A DNA stretch of 64,000 bases, taken from assembly GCA_965207755.1 (NCBI GenBank), contig OZ242297.1, forward strand, positions 1-64,000, in the 5' to 3' direction. The translations under genes were made by a program, and so were the position numbers. Numbering within the stretch: position 1 is the stretch's first letter; every line of letters starts with the position of its first letter. Of this stretch, positions 31,558 to 40,219 are shown piece by piece. A model generated the notes under the pieces. It saw nothing but the letters and a program-made list of their open reading frames with translations, did no database searches and was not told the DNA's origin. This DNA is from Aldehydirespirator sp028819505. Lineage in GTDB: Bacteria; Actinomycetota; Acidimicrobiia; Acidimicrobiales; Aldehydirespiratoraceae.

Positions 31558-33728
31558 TTCTCCTTGAATAGCAGTACGATGCATGCGCCGTCGTATTCGG
31601 CTGGCAAGTTCAAGTCCCCGGCTACAGGGAACACGAGCCGTCCGTCGTGTGCCTTCATTACTTCATTGGCTATGTATAGCCCGAGACCCATGCCGTCAGC
31701 CTTGCGAGTCATAAACGGTTGCGTGAGCACATCGGGCGGATCGATGAAACCGGAGCCGTTGTCGGCAACGACGATCCCCGTGGCACTGCCGAGATCGCGT
31801 GTCGGACCAACATAGAGACGCTTGACAGAAGGTTCTTGAGCGTTCAGCCAATAGATCGCGTTGTCAAAGAGATTGAGCAAGGTGCCGACGATGAGTCTCC
31901 GGTGACCTGTCACTGTGAAGTCGTTGTAAGTGTCGAAGCCGTTTCTGACTTCAACTCCATGATGGGAGAAGCGATAGTCGATAGCCCGCAGCGCGACCGC
32001 CACGAGCTCCGAAGCCTGTTCAGAGGTCTGATCGGACTTGCGTACGATGAATCCGAGTGAGTCCACGACTTCAGCAAGATGCTGGCCGAGTTCCATCAGC
32101 CGCTCCCGGGTAGCGTGGCGATCGAGAGCCCGATTCAAGAGAGTTATGGCCTTCTCAACCTCGTGGACCACCACCGTGACGGTCAGACCCGCGCCGGCTG
32201 TCGTGAGCAGGGTATCGCGAAAGCGGTCGTACTCGGCTTCGGCCCGGTCGATCAGTGGTCCAAGATCATCCTCGAGACCCAGGCTCCGAACACGGTCGCG
32301 CAAGTCCTGCAAGGCACCGGCGACCGGCTCCGCCGGCTCGCGGCGCCCCTTGACGAGTTTCCGCATCCGCTGCTTGTCACGATTGCGCTCGGCGACGATG
32401 TGCTGTATAGCGGACTGTACGGCTATGCGGAAGAAGCGGTATGAGGGAGACTCGACGAAGCCCTCCCGATTGGTCTTCTCAATCAGGCCGCTGCTGGTAG
32501 TGGAGTCGAGGTGAACGGCACCGATGACGAGTCTGTTGCTGACGCGCTGGGCCGGCATATTGACCCTGCGGGCATCGAGCTCGAGCCAGTCATTTTCGGG
32601 TTCGCCGTAGTCGTAGACCCGAATGCCGTCGCGATAGACCCGCACCCCGCCGTTGGCGTCCAGATAGTCTCGGAGACCTTTGTAGTCGGTCGGTTGCATC
32701 AGCGCCCGGGTGTCCCTGTCGAGATCGAAGATGTGGATCTGCAGTGCGAACGACCCGACCCCGACGCCGTTGGGCGGATGGTCGAGTGCATCAAGGGCAG
32801 ACTGCTGCAGGTGGCGAAGGTAGCGGGAGCCAGGACGCGGCCCGCCGCCCACGCCCAACGGTACGTTGGTCTTCATCTCGTCACGGCCGGCAATGTGAGG
32901 AGCGTTCAGCGGCGGTGAGAAGCTGTAGCTGTACGTCAAGCTCCATTCGTCGGGACAGACGAGCGCATCCGCGTGGAAGAGAGCCGACTCGACCACTTCG
33001 GAGGGTTCAAGCAATCCTCGGAACCAGCCGGGGTCGGGATCTAGGATTAGTCGCGGCTGGAACGATCTCACCTCCTCGAAGGGAGAGATCATCGCTGTAA
33101 CGGAACGCCTCAGCGACCGTGCCATGCGCCGAGTCCAGCGCTCCCGGAGACGGCTGACAGTTATGCGTGTGCCCGTGCGGCCATCGAACACCATGGGCGG
33201 CCGTTCGACGACCCTCAGCGCCGCATCCGAGAGGTATTCGTTGTGTTCGAGTTCCTCCCAGTCAAGCGAGACTGCGACCTCGGATCGGCCAGCGGCGCGG
33301 GTCACGAGTTCGACAGCCTCGCCGAGTTTGTGTACAGCGAAGCGACCGACACCCTTCTCGCCCATCGGCAGCCGTCCGAAGCGGGGCGAGCGTCGCCCTT
33401 GAGACCTCTGACGGGCCCGGTAGTCGGTCCCGGGCTCCAGCCAGGCGTTGAGGACAGTGTCAAGGTCCATTCCCGAACCGTCGTCCTCGACCACGATGAC
33501 GGCTTCGTCGGGGTGCTCGATGCGGGTGAGGGTCACGGTGACCCTTTCAGCGTCGGCGTCATAGGAGTTCTTCAACAGTTCGAAAACTGCGATGTGCGGC
33601 GACCGGATCAGCTGGTCACCCAGAAGCCGCAGCATCCTTGCGCGCGGCCTGAATGTCGCCTCCGTCACATGGACACCGGCCCAAGGCCCGGCATCACGGC
33701 CGGTCATGTTGCGCTGCTGCGGGACCAT
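31554..33728 (-). CDS. dual-GHKL sensor kinase (N-terminal Hsp90/MutL-like, C-terminal histidine kinase)
   Basis: A 724-residue protein; ATG at 33728 has AAGGGGAG 6 nt upstream (an ATG at 33824 is a longer alternative). The first GHKL fold holds N-box VFELLKNSYDADAERVTV, G1 EDDGSGMDLDTV and G2 GEKGVGRFAVHKLG, of the MutL/Hsp90-like type. Near the C-terminus are a HisKA-like H-box VVVHEVEKAITLL and a second GHKL fold, LLNLFDNAIYWL, VVADNGSGFIDP and GMGLGLYIANEVM. No membrane segments, so it is cytosolic. It lies between a DNA methyltransferase and the receiver gene, all overlapping or closely spaced, suggesting a signalling arm that senses DNA or protein state. Confidence 0.72.
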   Translation of the reverse strand: MVPQQRNMTGRDAGPWAGVHVTEATFRPRARMLRLLGDQLIRSPHIAVFELLKNSYDADAERVTVTLTRIEHPDEAVIVVEDDGSGMDLDTVLNAWLEPGTDYRARQRSQGRRSPRFGRLPMGEKGVGRFAVHKLGEAVELVTRAAGRSEVAVSLDWEELEHNEYLSDAALRVVERPPMVFDGRTGTRITVSRLRERWTRRMARSLRRSVTAMISPFEEVRSFQPRLILDPDPGWFRGLLEPSEVVESALFHADALVCPDEWSLTYSYSFSPPLNAPHIAGRDEMKTNVPLGVGGGPRPGSRYLRHLQQSALDALDHPPNGVGVGSFALQIHIFDLDRDTRALMQPTDYKGLRDYLDANGGVRVYRDGIRVYDYGEPENDWLELDARRVNMPAQRVSNRLVIGAVHLDSTTSSGLIEKTNREGFVESPSYRFFRIAVQSAIQHIVAERNRDKQRMRKLVKGRREPAEPVAGALQDLRDRVRSLGLEDDLGPLIDRAEAEYDRFRDTLLTTAGAGLTVTVVVHEVEKAITLLNRALDRHATRERLMELGQHLAEVVDSLGFIVRKSDQTSEQASELVAVALRAIDYRFSHHGVEVRNGFDTYNDFTVTGHRRLIVGTLLNLFDNAIYWLNAQEPSVKRLYVGPTRDLGSATGIVVADNGSGFIDPPDVLTQPFMTRKADGMGLGLYIANEVMKAHDGRLVFPVAGDLNLPAEYDGACIVLLFKEK

Positions 33729-33830
33729 CGGCTTCTCCCCTTTCGGCGCGACGCTATAGGAACGCCCGCCCGGCTGCGCCCATGACCGCTGCGCCTTGGC
33801 GAGAAGACCGCGGCCGCTCGCCATGAGGGG

Positions 33831-35600
33831 TCAGCCCGCGGCGGGGGTCGGACTGGCCGAGTCAGTGCTCGGGCGCGAGGCGCACACCGCAGCGACGGGG
33901 CAGCTGTCACACCGCGGGGCTCGGGGCCGACAGACGACGGTGCCGAGTGCGTGAGCAGCAACGTTGAGGGCCGCGGCACCGCTGCCGAGGCCCACGAGCT
34001 TGGCCAGCTCCATCCTCGCCGTCGACTGCTGGGCGCGCCGGCCGTTGTGGCTGCCGGACACTCTCGAAGCCACGCGCAGGGCCGCCGTGGAGGCCACTAG
34101 GCCGCACCCGTCTCCAGCTAGCAGATCAGCCCACCGCTGGCTCCGCGCCCCGTCTTGCTCGACGGCCTCGATCGCGGATCTGGCACCGCCGTCGGTCTCG
34201 GCCCAGTGCAGCATCGCCTCTCGGAACGTGCTGCGCCGCGTCCGCAGCGGCCGTGACGGTCCTAGGCTCGACCGGCCACTGTGGCCGGGCGCGCTGTCGA
34301 GGATCGCCGAGCCGATCCGTTGTGCCAGCTGGGGAGGGACCGCGTTGCCGATCTGTTGGAACTGGTGCGACCGGCATCCGGCGAACCGGAATGTGTCAGG
34401 GAAGGTCTGCAGGCGGGCGGCCTCGCGCACCGTGAGCGACCGATGCTGCTCAGGGTGTATGTACCAGTAGCCGTCCTTGGCCAGATGCGCCGTCACCGTG
34501 CGCGAGGGCTCGTCCCAGTCGAGCCGGTTGTACTTGTCGTTGAAGATGTCTGAGCGGTAGCGCCTCAGACTCTTGGGAAGATCCGGGTAGAGCGTGCGGC
34601 CGTCCATGAGCTTGAACGCCTCGTAGTCGTCGGCCCGCACCGGGCGCGTGACATGGTCATGGACGACCCCGGCGCCGTCGCCGACGCAGCCCCGGCGCGC
34701 CGTCGCCGCGAAGTCGCTCAAGGGCCCGCCGTCGCCTTGCGCGCAGCCCGCCGCGCCATCCCGCCGAGGCGTTCCGTCGTCTGGTCCGGGCGCGCCCTGC
34801 GCCGGCGGCGCCGGATAGGGCATCGTCGGTGCTCCCAGCACCGTGTCAGGCGACACGCTGAGGCGGGGCAGGTCGTGGATCGCATGACGCACCGTTACCG
34901 GGTCCGACTCGTGGGGCCACTCGAACAGCCCGCCGTCGCGCAACGCGACGAGGATCAGACGCTGCCGGTGCTGCGGAACTCCGTGGCGCCAAGCTTCCAC
35001 GATCCTCGCATCGGCCTCGTAACCGGCCTCGCTGAGGCGCTCGACCATCGCTCGGATCGCCGTGAACCCGTCGCCGAGCGCCATGTCGGGCACGTTCTCC
35101 ATGAGCACCGCGCGCGGTCGGATCGCCTCGACCAACTCCAGGAACGCCCGCCACAGGTCCCTGCGGGCGTCGGCTGCGTCGCGGAGCCCCTGGTCCACCA
35201 GGCTGCGGATCTTGGACAGACCCGCCCGCGAGAACGGCTGGCACGGTGGCCCACCGGCGACCAACCCGACATCGACCCCGTCAAGCAGCGCCACGATCTC
35301 TTCGCGGTCCTGCGGCTCGGCCAGATCCAACCGCACAGCCCGCCCGGCGATGTTGTGCCTGTGGCTCTCCAAAGCCCACTCGTCGGTGTCCGCGGCAAGC
35401 ACCACGCGGTATCCGGCAGCCTCCAGCCCGTGGCTGAGCCCCCCCGCGCCGCAGAACAGGTCCACGGCCACCGGCCTCGCCGAGCCCCGCACCCACGCAC
35501 CCCAGCCGTCGTCGGTGGGCGCGTCAGGATGCGGACTCAAGCGCAGAGGCCTCGTCCGCCGATGCGTCACGCCGTATTGGCGACCAGCCAGTTGAACCAC
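33831..35600 (-). CDS. DNA (cytosine-5)-methyltransferase fused to a FeS glycosylase-like tail
   Basis: A 589-residue protein, GTG start at 35600 with GGGAGG 8 nt upstream. The m5C methyltransferase motifs are in order: I AVDLFCGAGGLSHGLE, IV GGPPCQPFSRAG (catalytic Cys120), VI MENVPDM, VIII QHRQRLILVALR, and IX/X REAARLQTFPDTF with QQIGNAVPP. After about residue 430 comes an extra segment ending in C557-x6-C564-x2-C567-x5-C573, the iron-sulphur loop of endonuclease III/MutY. The segment where the catalytic Asp should lie reads LVASTAALRVASRVSG, with no Asp, so this domain may only bind DNA. It heads the operon with the kinase and receiver genes. Confidence 0.82.
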   Translation of the reverse strand: MVQLAGRQYGVTHRRTRPLRLSPHPDAPTDDGWGAWVRGSARPVAVDLFCGAGGLSHGLEAAGYRVVLAADTDEWALESHRHNIAGRAVRLDLAEPQDREEIVALLDGVDVGLVAGGPPCQPFSRAGLSKIRSLVDQGLRDAADARRDLWRAFLELVEAIRPRAVLMENVPDMALGDGFTAIRAMVERLSEAGYEADARIVEAWRHGVPQHRQRLILVALRDGGLFEWPHESDPVTVRHAIHDLPRLSVSPDTVLGAPTMPYPAPPAQGAPGPDDGTPRRDGAAGCAQGDGGPLSDFAATARRGCVGDGAGVVHDHVTRPVRADDYEAFKLMDGRTLYPDLPKSLRRYRSDIFNDKYNRLDWDEPSRTVTAHLAKDGYWYIHPEQHRSLTVREAARLQTFPDTFRFAGCRSHQFQQIGNAVPPQLAQRIGSAILDSAPGHSGRSSLGPSRPLRTRRSTFREAMLHWAETDGGARSAIEAVEQDGARSQRWADLLAGDGCGLVASTAALRVASRVSGSHNGRRAQQSTARMELAKLVGLGSGAAALNVAAHALGTVVCRPRAPRCDSCPVAAVCASRPSTDSASPTPAAG

Positions 35601-35755
35601 CCGTTACGCCTCCCGTGCTGAGGCCACGCTACCCGTCGAGCGAGACAAGGCCGTGGAAGCCAGCCGCCGCCACAGCACCGCGACCGTGGTTGCATCGCTA
35701 TCCGTGACGCGCTATACGATCAATCAATCTTCCCCGCCGTCCACCATCGCTCGTC
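35601..35755. other. short intergenic region, no gene
   Basis: Between the methyltransferase start and the AbiEi remnant. Must hold the promoter of the reverse-strand methyltransferase operon. No clear elements seen. Confidence 0.3.
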
Positions 35756-36131
35756 GGTGATGCACTGGCGGGGCTTTCTTTGCCTTGCCCCGCTGCGCCC
35801 GCCCCGGATGGAGGTGCCGGGCCGGTACCGCCTCTTCTATCGCCCCAACCTCCGCCGCCGGGACCTGAACAGCCGCGAGGCGACCGTGCTGGAAGCGGCG
35901 ACGCTGTACAGGCTGTCGGACTGTCCCGGCGGATGGGAGCAGGCCATGCGGCACCTTCGCCTGCCGTGGCCCGCCCGCGGCACGCCCCTGCGCAAGGACA
36001 GGCTGCTGTGGGCCGCCGCGACCGAGCCCGTGACCTCGGAGATGCGCGACGTGGGAGACGGCGAGCGGCGCTTCGAGGCCGTCATGTCGCGCCTGGAGCG
36101 CGACCTGCCCGACGTGGTCCGCGACCCGTGA
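35756..36131 (+). pseudogene. AbiEi remnant (C-terminal half)
   Basis: Reads RYRLFYRPNLRRRDLNSREA, then TVLEAATLYRLSDCPGGWEQ and RFEAVMSRLERDLPDVVRDP. This parallels the C-terminal half of the AbiEi protein at 17507-18181 (RSNLRRNRLTWHEVTLLEAA and RFEAVMARLDRDLPDRLPEA). The N-terminal DNA-binding half is missing. The stop overlaps a GTG (GTGA) that opens the AbiEii remnant, preserving the coupled layout of the intact locus. Confidence 0.7.
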
Positions 36132-36301
36132 CCCGCGGACGCCGCGAGAGGTGCGGCGCAGAGACGCAAGCCGGCGGAAGCTGCCGCAACTACAAGGACA
36201 CCTGCCCGATCAGGGCGCACCGCATCCGGGCTGCCGGAACGGATCGAGTACCGAGCCAGAGACGTCTACGACCTCGCGTGCGTCGCACGCGCCGCCGGCT
36301 C
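36128..36301 (+). pseudogene. AbiEii remnant with internal deletion
   Basis: Starts VTRGRRERCGAETQAGGSCR and NYKDTCPIRAHRI, the same Cys-rich N-terminus as the intact AbiEii. It then jumps, after a frameshift near 36240, to YRARDVYDLACVARAAGSG, which matches RRARDLYDLASIALAATD about 270 residues further along the intact toxin. The catalytic core is deleted. Confidence 0.7.
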
Positions 36302-36971
36302 AGGCCGCCAAGGCGAGTTCGTAGCGGATGGCTGCCCGGATCTGGTCGGCGGTGAGCCGGTAGTCGTCGCACGCGTCTGCGAGGTCCTCGTCATCGAGTT
36401 CGTCGAGTCCCAGCAGGCTCGCGAGTTGATGCGTCGGCACTCTGGTGCCGTCCACGCAGGGAGATCCTGCTTGTACCGCGGGGTTGATCCAGACGCCCTC
36501 CTGGGGCCTCCAGATCGAGGCCATGTTCGTGTCGTCGAACGTGATCGGCTCAAGCAGGGGGTCTATCACCTCCTGGAAGGCCAACTGGCCCCGCAGTCCC
36601 GCGTCGTCCCAGTCGTCGGCGGTCTTTGCGAAGAACCCCGCGCCGACCGTGGCGAGATCCCTGTGGGCGAACGGACGATCGGTGCCGAGAGCCTCCGCGA
36701 GGTGCTCGGCTCCTGTCGCGATGTGGCCGAGTGGCACTCTGCGTCTGACCAGTTCGGCGATGACCCTCAGGCTGAGCAGGTCCCAGAAGCTGAACAGTCC
36801 GTCTAGCTCCCCGGAAAGCAGCGGCGGCTTGTGGCGGCGGGGGCGGGTCCACCGTTCGACGCGTGTCCGGCCACTCCGGATCAGGCGGGCGACCTCGTTG
36901 ATGTCGTAGATGCCACGACCCAGGTAGGTGAGGGCGCCGGGATCCGTGGACGGCGGTGAGGAGGTGGCCAC
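36300..36971 (-). CDS. DUF433 antitoxin-like protein with MerR-like N-terminus
   Basis: A 223-residue protein from GTG at 36971. Residues about 15-90 resemble a MerR-like winged helix (LGRGIYDINEVARLIRSGRT, then LLSLRVIAELVRRRVPLGHI). The C-terminal 75 residues are DUF433: INPAVQAGSPCVDGTRVPTH, then LASLLGLDELDDEDLADACD and YRLTADQIRAAIRYELALA. DUF433 proteins usually pair with a DUF5615 PIN-like toxin just downstream. No toxin follows here, because the 3' end abuts the AbiEii remnant, so it may be an orphan antitoxin. Confidence 0.75.
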   Translation of the reverse strand: MATSSPPSTDPGALTYLGRGIYDINEVARLIRSGRTRVERWTRPRRHKPPLLSGELDGLFSFWDLLSLRVIAELVRRRVPLGHIATGAEHLAEALGTDRPFAHRDLATVGAGFFAKTADDWDDAGLRGQLAFQEVIDPLLEPITFDDTNMASIWRPQEGVWINPAVQAGSPCVDGTRVPTHQLASLLGLDELDDEDLADACDDYRLTADQIRAAIRYELALAA

Positions 36972-37175
36972 CGCGATCAGAGTAGCCCCGGCGCACGACG
37001 GCACGGTCGGGACACGGCCGCCGCCTCAGCCCGATGATGGTCTCTGCGTCTGACCGGAGTTGGGGGGTTTGGCGGGGGTTTGGCCGAACTGCTGGCCTCT
37101 GAGGTGGGGTCTTGTCCCGGTTCGGTGTCCGGGCGGGGATCTGTGGGGGAGTTATGGTGTTGACTGTGTGAACAG

Positions 37176-37360
37176 ATGCTGTTGGTGGAGCCGGCTGTGT
37201 TCGTGAAGACGACCCGCCGTCGCAGGGGCGACAAGGTGTATGAGTGCCTGTCTTTGGTGGAGGCCTCAGAGCGCGTCACCGGCGCCGGGCGCGCCCGGCT
37301 GCGGGGCCTGCTCGACGCAGGCGACCCCTACCGCGAGGTCCGCGACGCCCCGCGCCGCTG
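37176..37360 (+). pseudogene. IS1634-type transposase N-terminal remnant
   Basis: Reads MLLVEPAVFVKTTRRRRGDK then VYECLSLVEA, the conserved opening of IS1634-family transposases. It then continues into unrelated sequence and stops. About 30 of some 500 residues remain. Confidence 0.6.
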
Positions 37361-37684
37361 AAGAGACCCTCCGCTCGATCTATGGCATCGACGACGCCAA
37401 GCTCGGCGCCGCCACCGTGAACCAGCTCGCCGCGGACCTCCAGGACCCCGGCCTGCCCCCCGAGATCAACCGCCTCGGCCGCACCCTGTGGACCTAAAGA
37501 CACCAGATCGCCAACCGGCGCACCGCCAAAGCCACCAACGCCGCCGCCGAAGCCGCCAACAACCTCATCGAACGCGTCAAACGCGCCGCCTTCGGGTACT
37601 GACTTCGCCAACTACCGAATCCGCGCCCTGCTCTACGCCGGCAAACCCAACTGGGCGCTCCTCAACACCCTCACTCCACCCTAA
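37361..37684 (+). pseudogene. ISL3-family transposase C-terminal remnant
   Basis: Carries TLRSIYGIDDAKLGAATVNQ, LPPEINRLGRTLW, AAAEAANNLIERVKRAAFG and FANYRIRALLYAGKPNWALL followed by NTLTPP-stop, the C-terminal DDE-domain end of ISL3 transposases. A stop after LGRTLWT and a frameshift after RAAFG break it. Fused head-on to the IS1634 fragment. Confidence 0.7.
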
Positions 37685-37869
37685 AACGCGGAGAGCCCGA
37701 TTCCCTTGCAGCGTTCGACGAGGCCGACCTTGAGAACGTCATCGCCCTGTTTGAGGAGTTCGACCACGGCACACACGGGCGTGCTGGCCGGTTCGATCTG
37801 GTTCAGCTCCGAGCCATCAAGCTCCGTGTGGAGGACGCCGTCCGCTTCGTCGCTCGTATCGTCAGCTAA
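37684..37869 (+). pseudogene. 3' fragment of an unknown gene
   Basis: A natural-looking tail, LKRGEPDSLAAFDEADLENV, IALFEEFDHGTHGRAGRFDL and VQLRAIKLRVEDAVRFVARI, ends at a stop at 37869 but has no start. Cut by the ISL3 remnant on its left. Family not recognised. Confidence 0.4.
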
Positions 37870-38003
37870 CCGGCGTACAAAGGGAGGCGGGCCAGAAGGG
37901 CGATCGTGGCTCGGGGGTATGAGCGGCAGCCAACTGGCCCTTTCTTCCGGGGATGGGTCCGGCACGGTTACCATCCTGGGCGTTCACGCCTAAAGGAGGC
38001 GCG

Positions 38004-38093
38004 ATGAGAAACATCGAAACACTCCTCGCTCGGTGCAGCAGACAGCAAAGGGAGGAGCGGCCCGGGGGCGGCTCCTCCCTGTCTAGACGGTGA
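38004..38093 (+). CDS. 29-residue leader-like ORF upstream of darTG
   Basis: ATG at 38004 with a strong AAAGGAGG 4 nt upstream: MRNIETLLARCSRQQREERP then GGGSSLSRR-stop. The ORF overlaps a strong hairpin (38049-38080) and ends 44 nt before the DarT start. Such a layout suits a leader peptide or ribosome-coupled attenuator. There is no homology evidence. Confidence 0.45.
   Translation: MRNIETLLARCSRQQREERPGGGSSLSRR
38049..38080 (+). terminator. GC-rich hairpin between leader ORF and darT
   Basis: AGGGAGGAGC at 38049-38058 pairs perfectly with GCTCCTCCCT at 38071-38080 around a 12-nt loop. There is no U-run after it, but high-GC actinobacterial terminators often lack one. Because it lies inside the leader ORF, translation would disrupt it. 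Confidence 0.5.
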
Positions 38094-38137
38094 CCGACGC
38101 TTCTCGCGTCAAGGTCTGATCTGAGCATACCGAACAC

Positions 38138-40219
38138 ATGGACGCTCCACAAGCACCCTCCCCGGCCTACTTCGACTTGGTGTGCAGCAGGCTTCGCGAC
38201 TTCTTCGCTGATCGCGCCCCGTGGCATAGGCGTCTGTGGAGCATCGGCATCGTCCTCGGTCTGCAGGAGGCACTTGAGTACGCCGACGACTGCATGGCCG
38301 GGCGGGCGTCCAACACCGAGGGCCTCAAGTTTGTCGTCGGGACCGCTCGGCGAGTAGTGGACCGAGATCCCGGTGTCGCTCACATGGCATCGGAGATCGA
38401 CGGGTTGCTCGGCCGCCTGGAGGTCAAGTCGCCAAAGGACGTGAGCCGAGGCCTGTGCGATGAACTTGGCCACCTCGCCCATCGAGCACGAGATGACTAC
38501 CTCAACCAATGGGTGAACGCACCGGCAGACCTCCCCGTCGAATTCGCCGCGCGGGCAATCGCCTCGCACCTGCTGGACATGGGCTTCAGCAGCACACACC
38601 TACACCGATGGCTGCAGGGCAACCGCTCCTCGCTCACGGCCCTCCCCGAACTGGCGGAAGAGGCCGCCGGGATGGTGGCTGAGATGCGGCCTCGCGAGTT
38701 CGGTGTGTTCGTGCCCTGCTCCGCTCCGTATGCGAAGCCCTCTGAGCCGTCCGGTTCAGTGACCTGGATGGACGGCCGTGCCGCAGCCGAATGGCTCCGC
38801 GCGAATGTGCCGGAGGCCGAGTCCAGACGCCACGGCGGGGGACTCCTCGTAGCCGTGGAGCAACGCGATCCGTGGGCAGCCGTCGACGCGGCCAGATCGG
38901 TGGTCGCACGCTCCGACGCGAGAGCCAGGGTGGCGCGGCTGAACGACGAAAGCATCCGGATGGACGGCTGGGCCCGCGTGGCGGGCAATCAGCGCAGCTT
39001 CGACGTGAGCCATCAGATCAGCCACGTCGAAATCGGCAGCCTCGATCGACAGGCTTCCGTGTACCGCTTCGACGGCAGCCTGCCGACGGCGACCGACGAC
39101 GCACTGGAACTGGCCTCCTACATGCAGTCCCCGAGCGCCGGGGCGGCGATCATTGGCGGATGGTCTGCGATCGAGGGTCTGCTGATCCGCCCTGGTGAAG
39201 GCCAGTACTATCTGGCGGCGGACCGTCTGGCCGCTCTCGTGACCTGTTCGTTGCCCCGCGCCGAGTTGACACCTCTTGCCCACCGACACATGCGCGCCGC
39301 CGACGACACGCTGACCCGGTCGCTCGAAGCAGCAGAGTCCAACTATGCGAGAGTGAAGTTGGTGGCCAGCCACCTGAGTTCCGGCGGGCAGCTTGCGCTG
39401 ACGCACGGCAGCGACGTCGCTGCACAGAACCGCATTGTCGCCATCTTGAGGAATCCCTCCGACGAACTTCAGCGCATCCGTCTGTACGTCACGGAGTCCC
39501 TGCGCCGGCTCTACAACCAGCGCTCCGCGCACAGCGGAGTTCCTCGGTCTCACGGCTGCAACGTCGGGGGCGATGGAGCCGTGGTGACACGCAGGCGGGG
39601 GCTACTATATCACTTCACCCACATGTCGAACCTTGTGTCGATCGCCGAGGAGGGTCTCTACAGCGATGTGCACGTCGTGGCAAGCTCGATGGCACCGACG
39701 CAGATCGGCAATGCCGATGTCAAGCAACGTCGACGGAACGTTGCAGTGCCTCTTCAGCCCTACGGTCGTGTCGCCGACTACGTCCCCTTCTATTTCGCCG
39801 CCCGGTCACCGATGCTCTACATCATCTCGCAGGGCGATGTTCCGACGTACAGCGGAGGCCAGGACGAGATCGTGTACCTCGTCACAAGTATCGACCGGGT
39901 CGTGGAGGAAGGCCTCGGCTTCGTGTTCACTGATCGGAACGCCGCTCTTGGCTTCGCTCGCTACGGGGACGACCTGCACGACTTGGACGACTACCTGGAC
40001 TGGGAGCTAATGGAGGGACGGATGTGGAACAACACGGCCGAGGAACCCGATCGCCAGGAGCGGCGGATGGCTGAGTTCCTGGTGCATGGCCACGTGCCTT
40101 GGTCGGCATTCGTCGGGGTAGCTGCCCGCACCGACGAGGCATGCCGCCAGGCCGAGCACGCACTGGCTAGTGTCGGCAGGGAGATCCCTGTCAGGCCCCG
40201 ACCCGAGTGGTACTTCTGA
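38138..40219 (+). CDS. darT: DarT ssDNA ADP-ribosyltransferase with a long N-terminal extension
   Basis: A 693-residue protein, against about 210 for ordinary DarT. The last 220 residues are DarT (DUF4433): LLYHFTHMSNLVSIAEEGLY, IGNADVKQRRRNVAVPL, YVPFYFAARSPMLYII, YSGGQDEIVYLVTSIDRVV and the catalytic-Glu region RMAEFLVHGHVPW. DarT adds ADP-ribose to thymidine in ssDNA. The first 470 residues are mostly helical, with AAIIGGWSAIEGLLI, DRLAALVTCSLPRAELTPLA and SLRRLYNQRSAHSG, resembling an ApeA/HEPN-like module, though the Arg-to-His spacing is short. It is coupled to DarG by TGATG. The extension may be a sensor or a second toxin. Confidence 0.82.
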   Translation: MDAPQAPSPAYFDLVCSRLRDFFADRAPWHRRLWSIGIVLGLQEALEYADDCMAGRASNTEGLKFVVGTARRVVDRDPGVAHMASEIDGLLGRLEVKSPKDVSRGLCDELGHLAHRARDDYLNQWVNAPADLPVEFAARAIASHLLDMGFSSTHLHRWLQGNRSSLTALPELAEEAAGMVAEMRPREFGVFVPCSAPYAKPSEPSGSVTWMDGRAAAEWLRANVPEAESRRHGGGLLVAVEQRDPWAAVDAARSVVARSDARARVARLNDESIRMDGWARVAGNQRSFDVSHQISHVEIGSLDRQASVYRFDGSLPTATDDALELASYMQSPSAGAAIIGGWSAIEGLLIRPGEGQYYLAADRLAALVTCSLPRAELTPLAHRHMRAADDTLTRSLEAAESNYARVKLVASHLSSGGQLALTHGSDVAAQNRIVAILRNPSDELQRIRLYVTESLRRLYNQRSAHSGVPRSHGCNVGGDGAVVTRRRGLLYHFTHMSNLVSIAEEGLYSDVHVVASSMAPTQIGNADVKQRRRNVAVPLQPYGRVADYVPFYFAARSPMLYIISQGDVPTYSGGQDEIVYLVTSIDRVVEEGLGFVFTDRNAALGFARYGDDLHDLDDYLDWELMEGRMWNNTAEEPDRQERRMAEFLVHGHVPWSAFVGVAARTDEACRQAEHALASVGREIPVRPRPEWYF

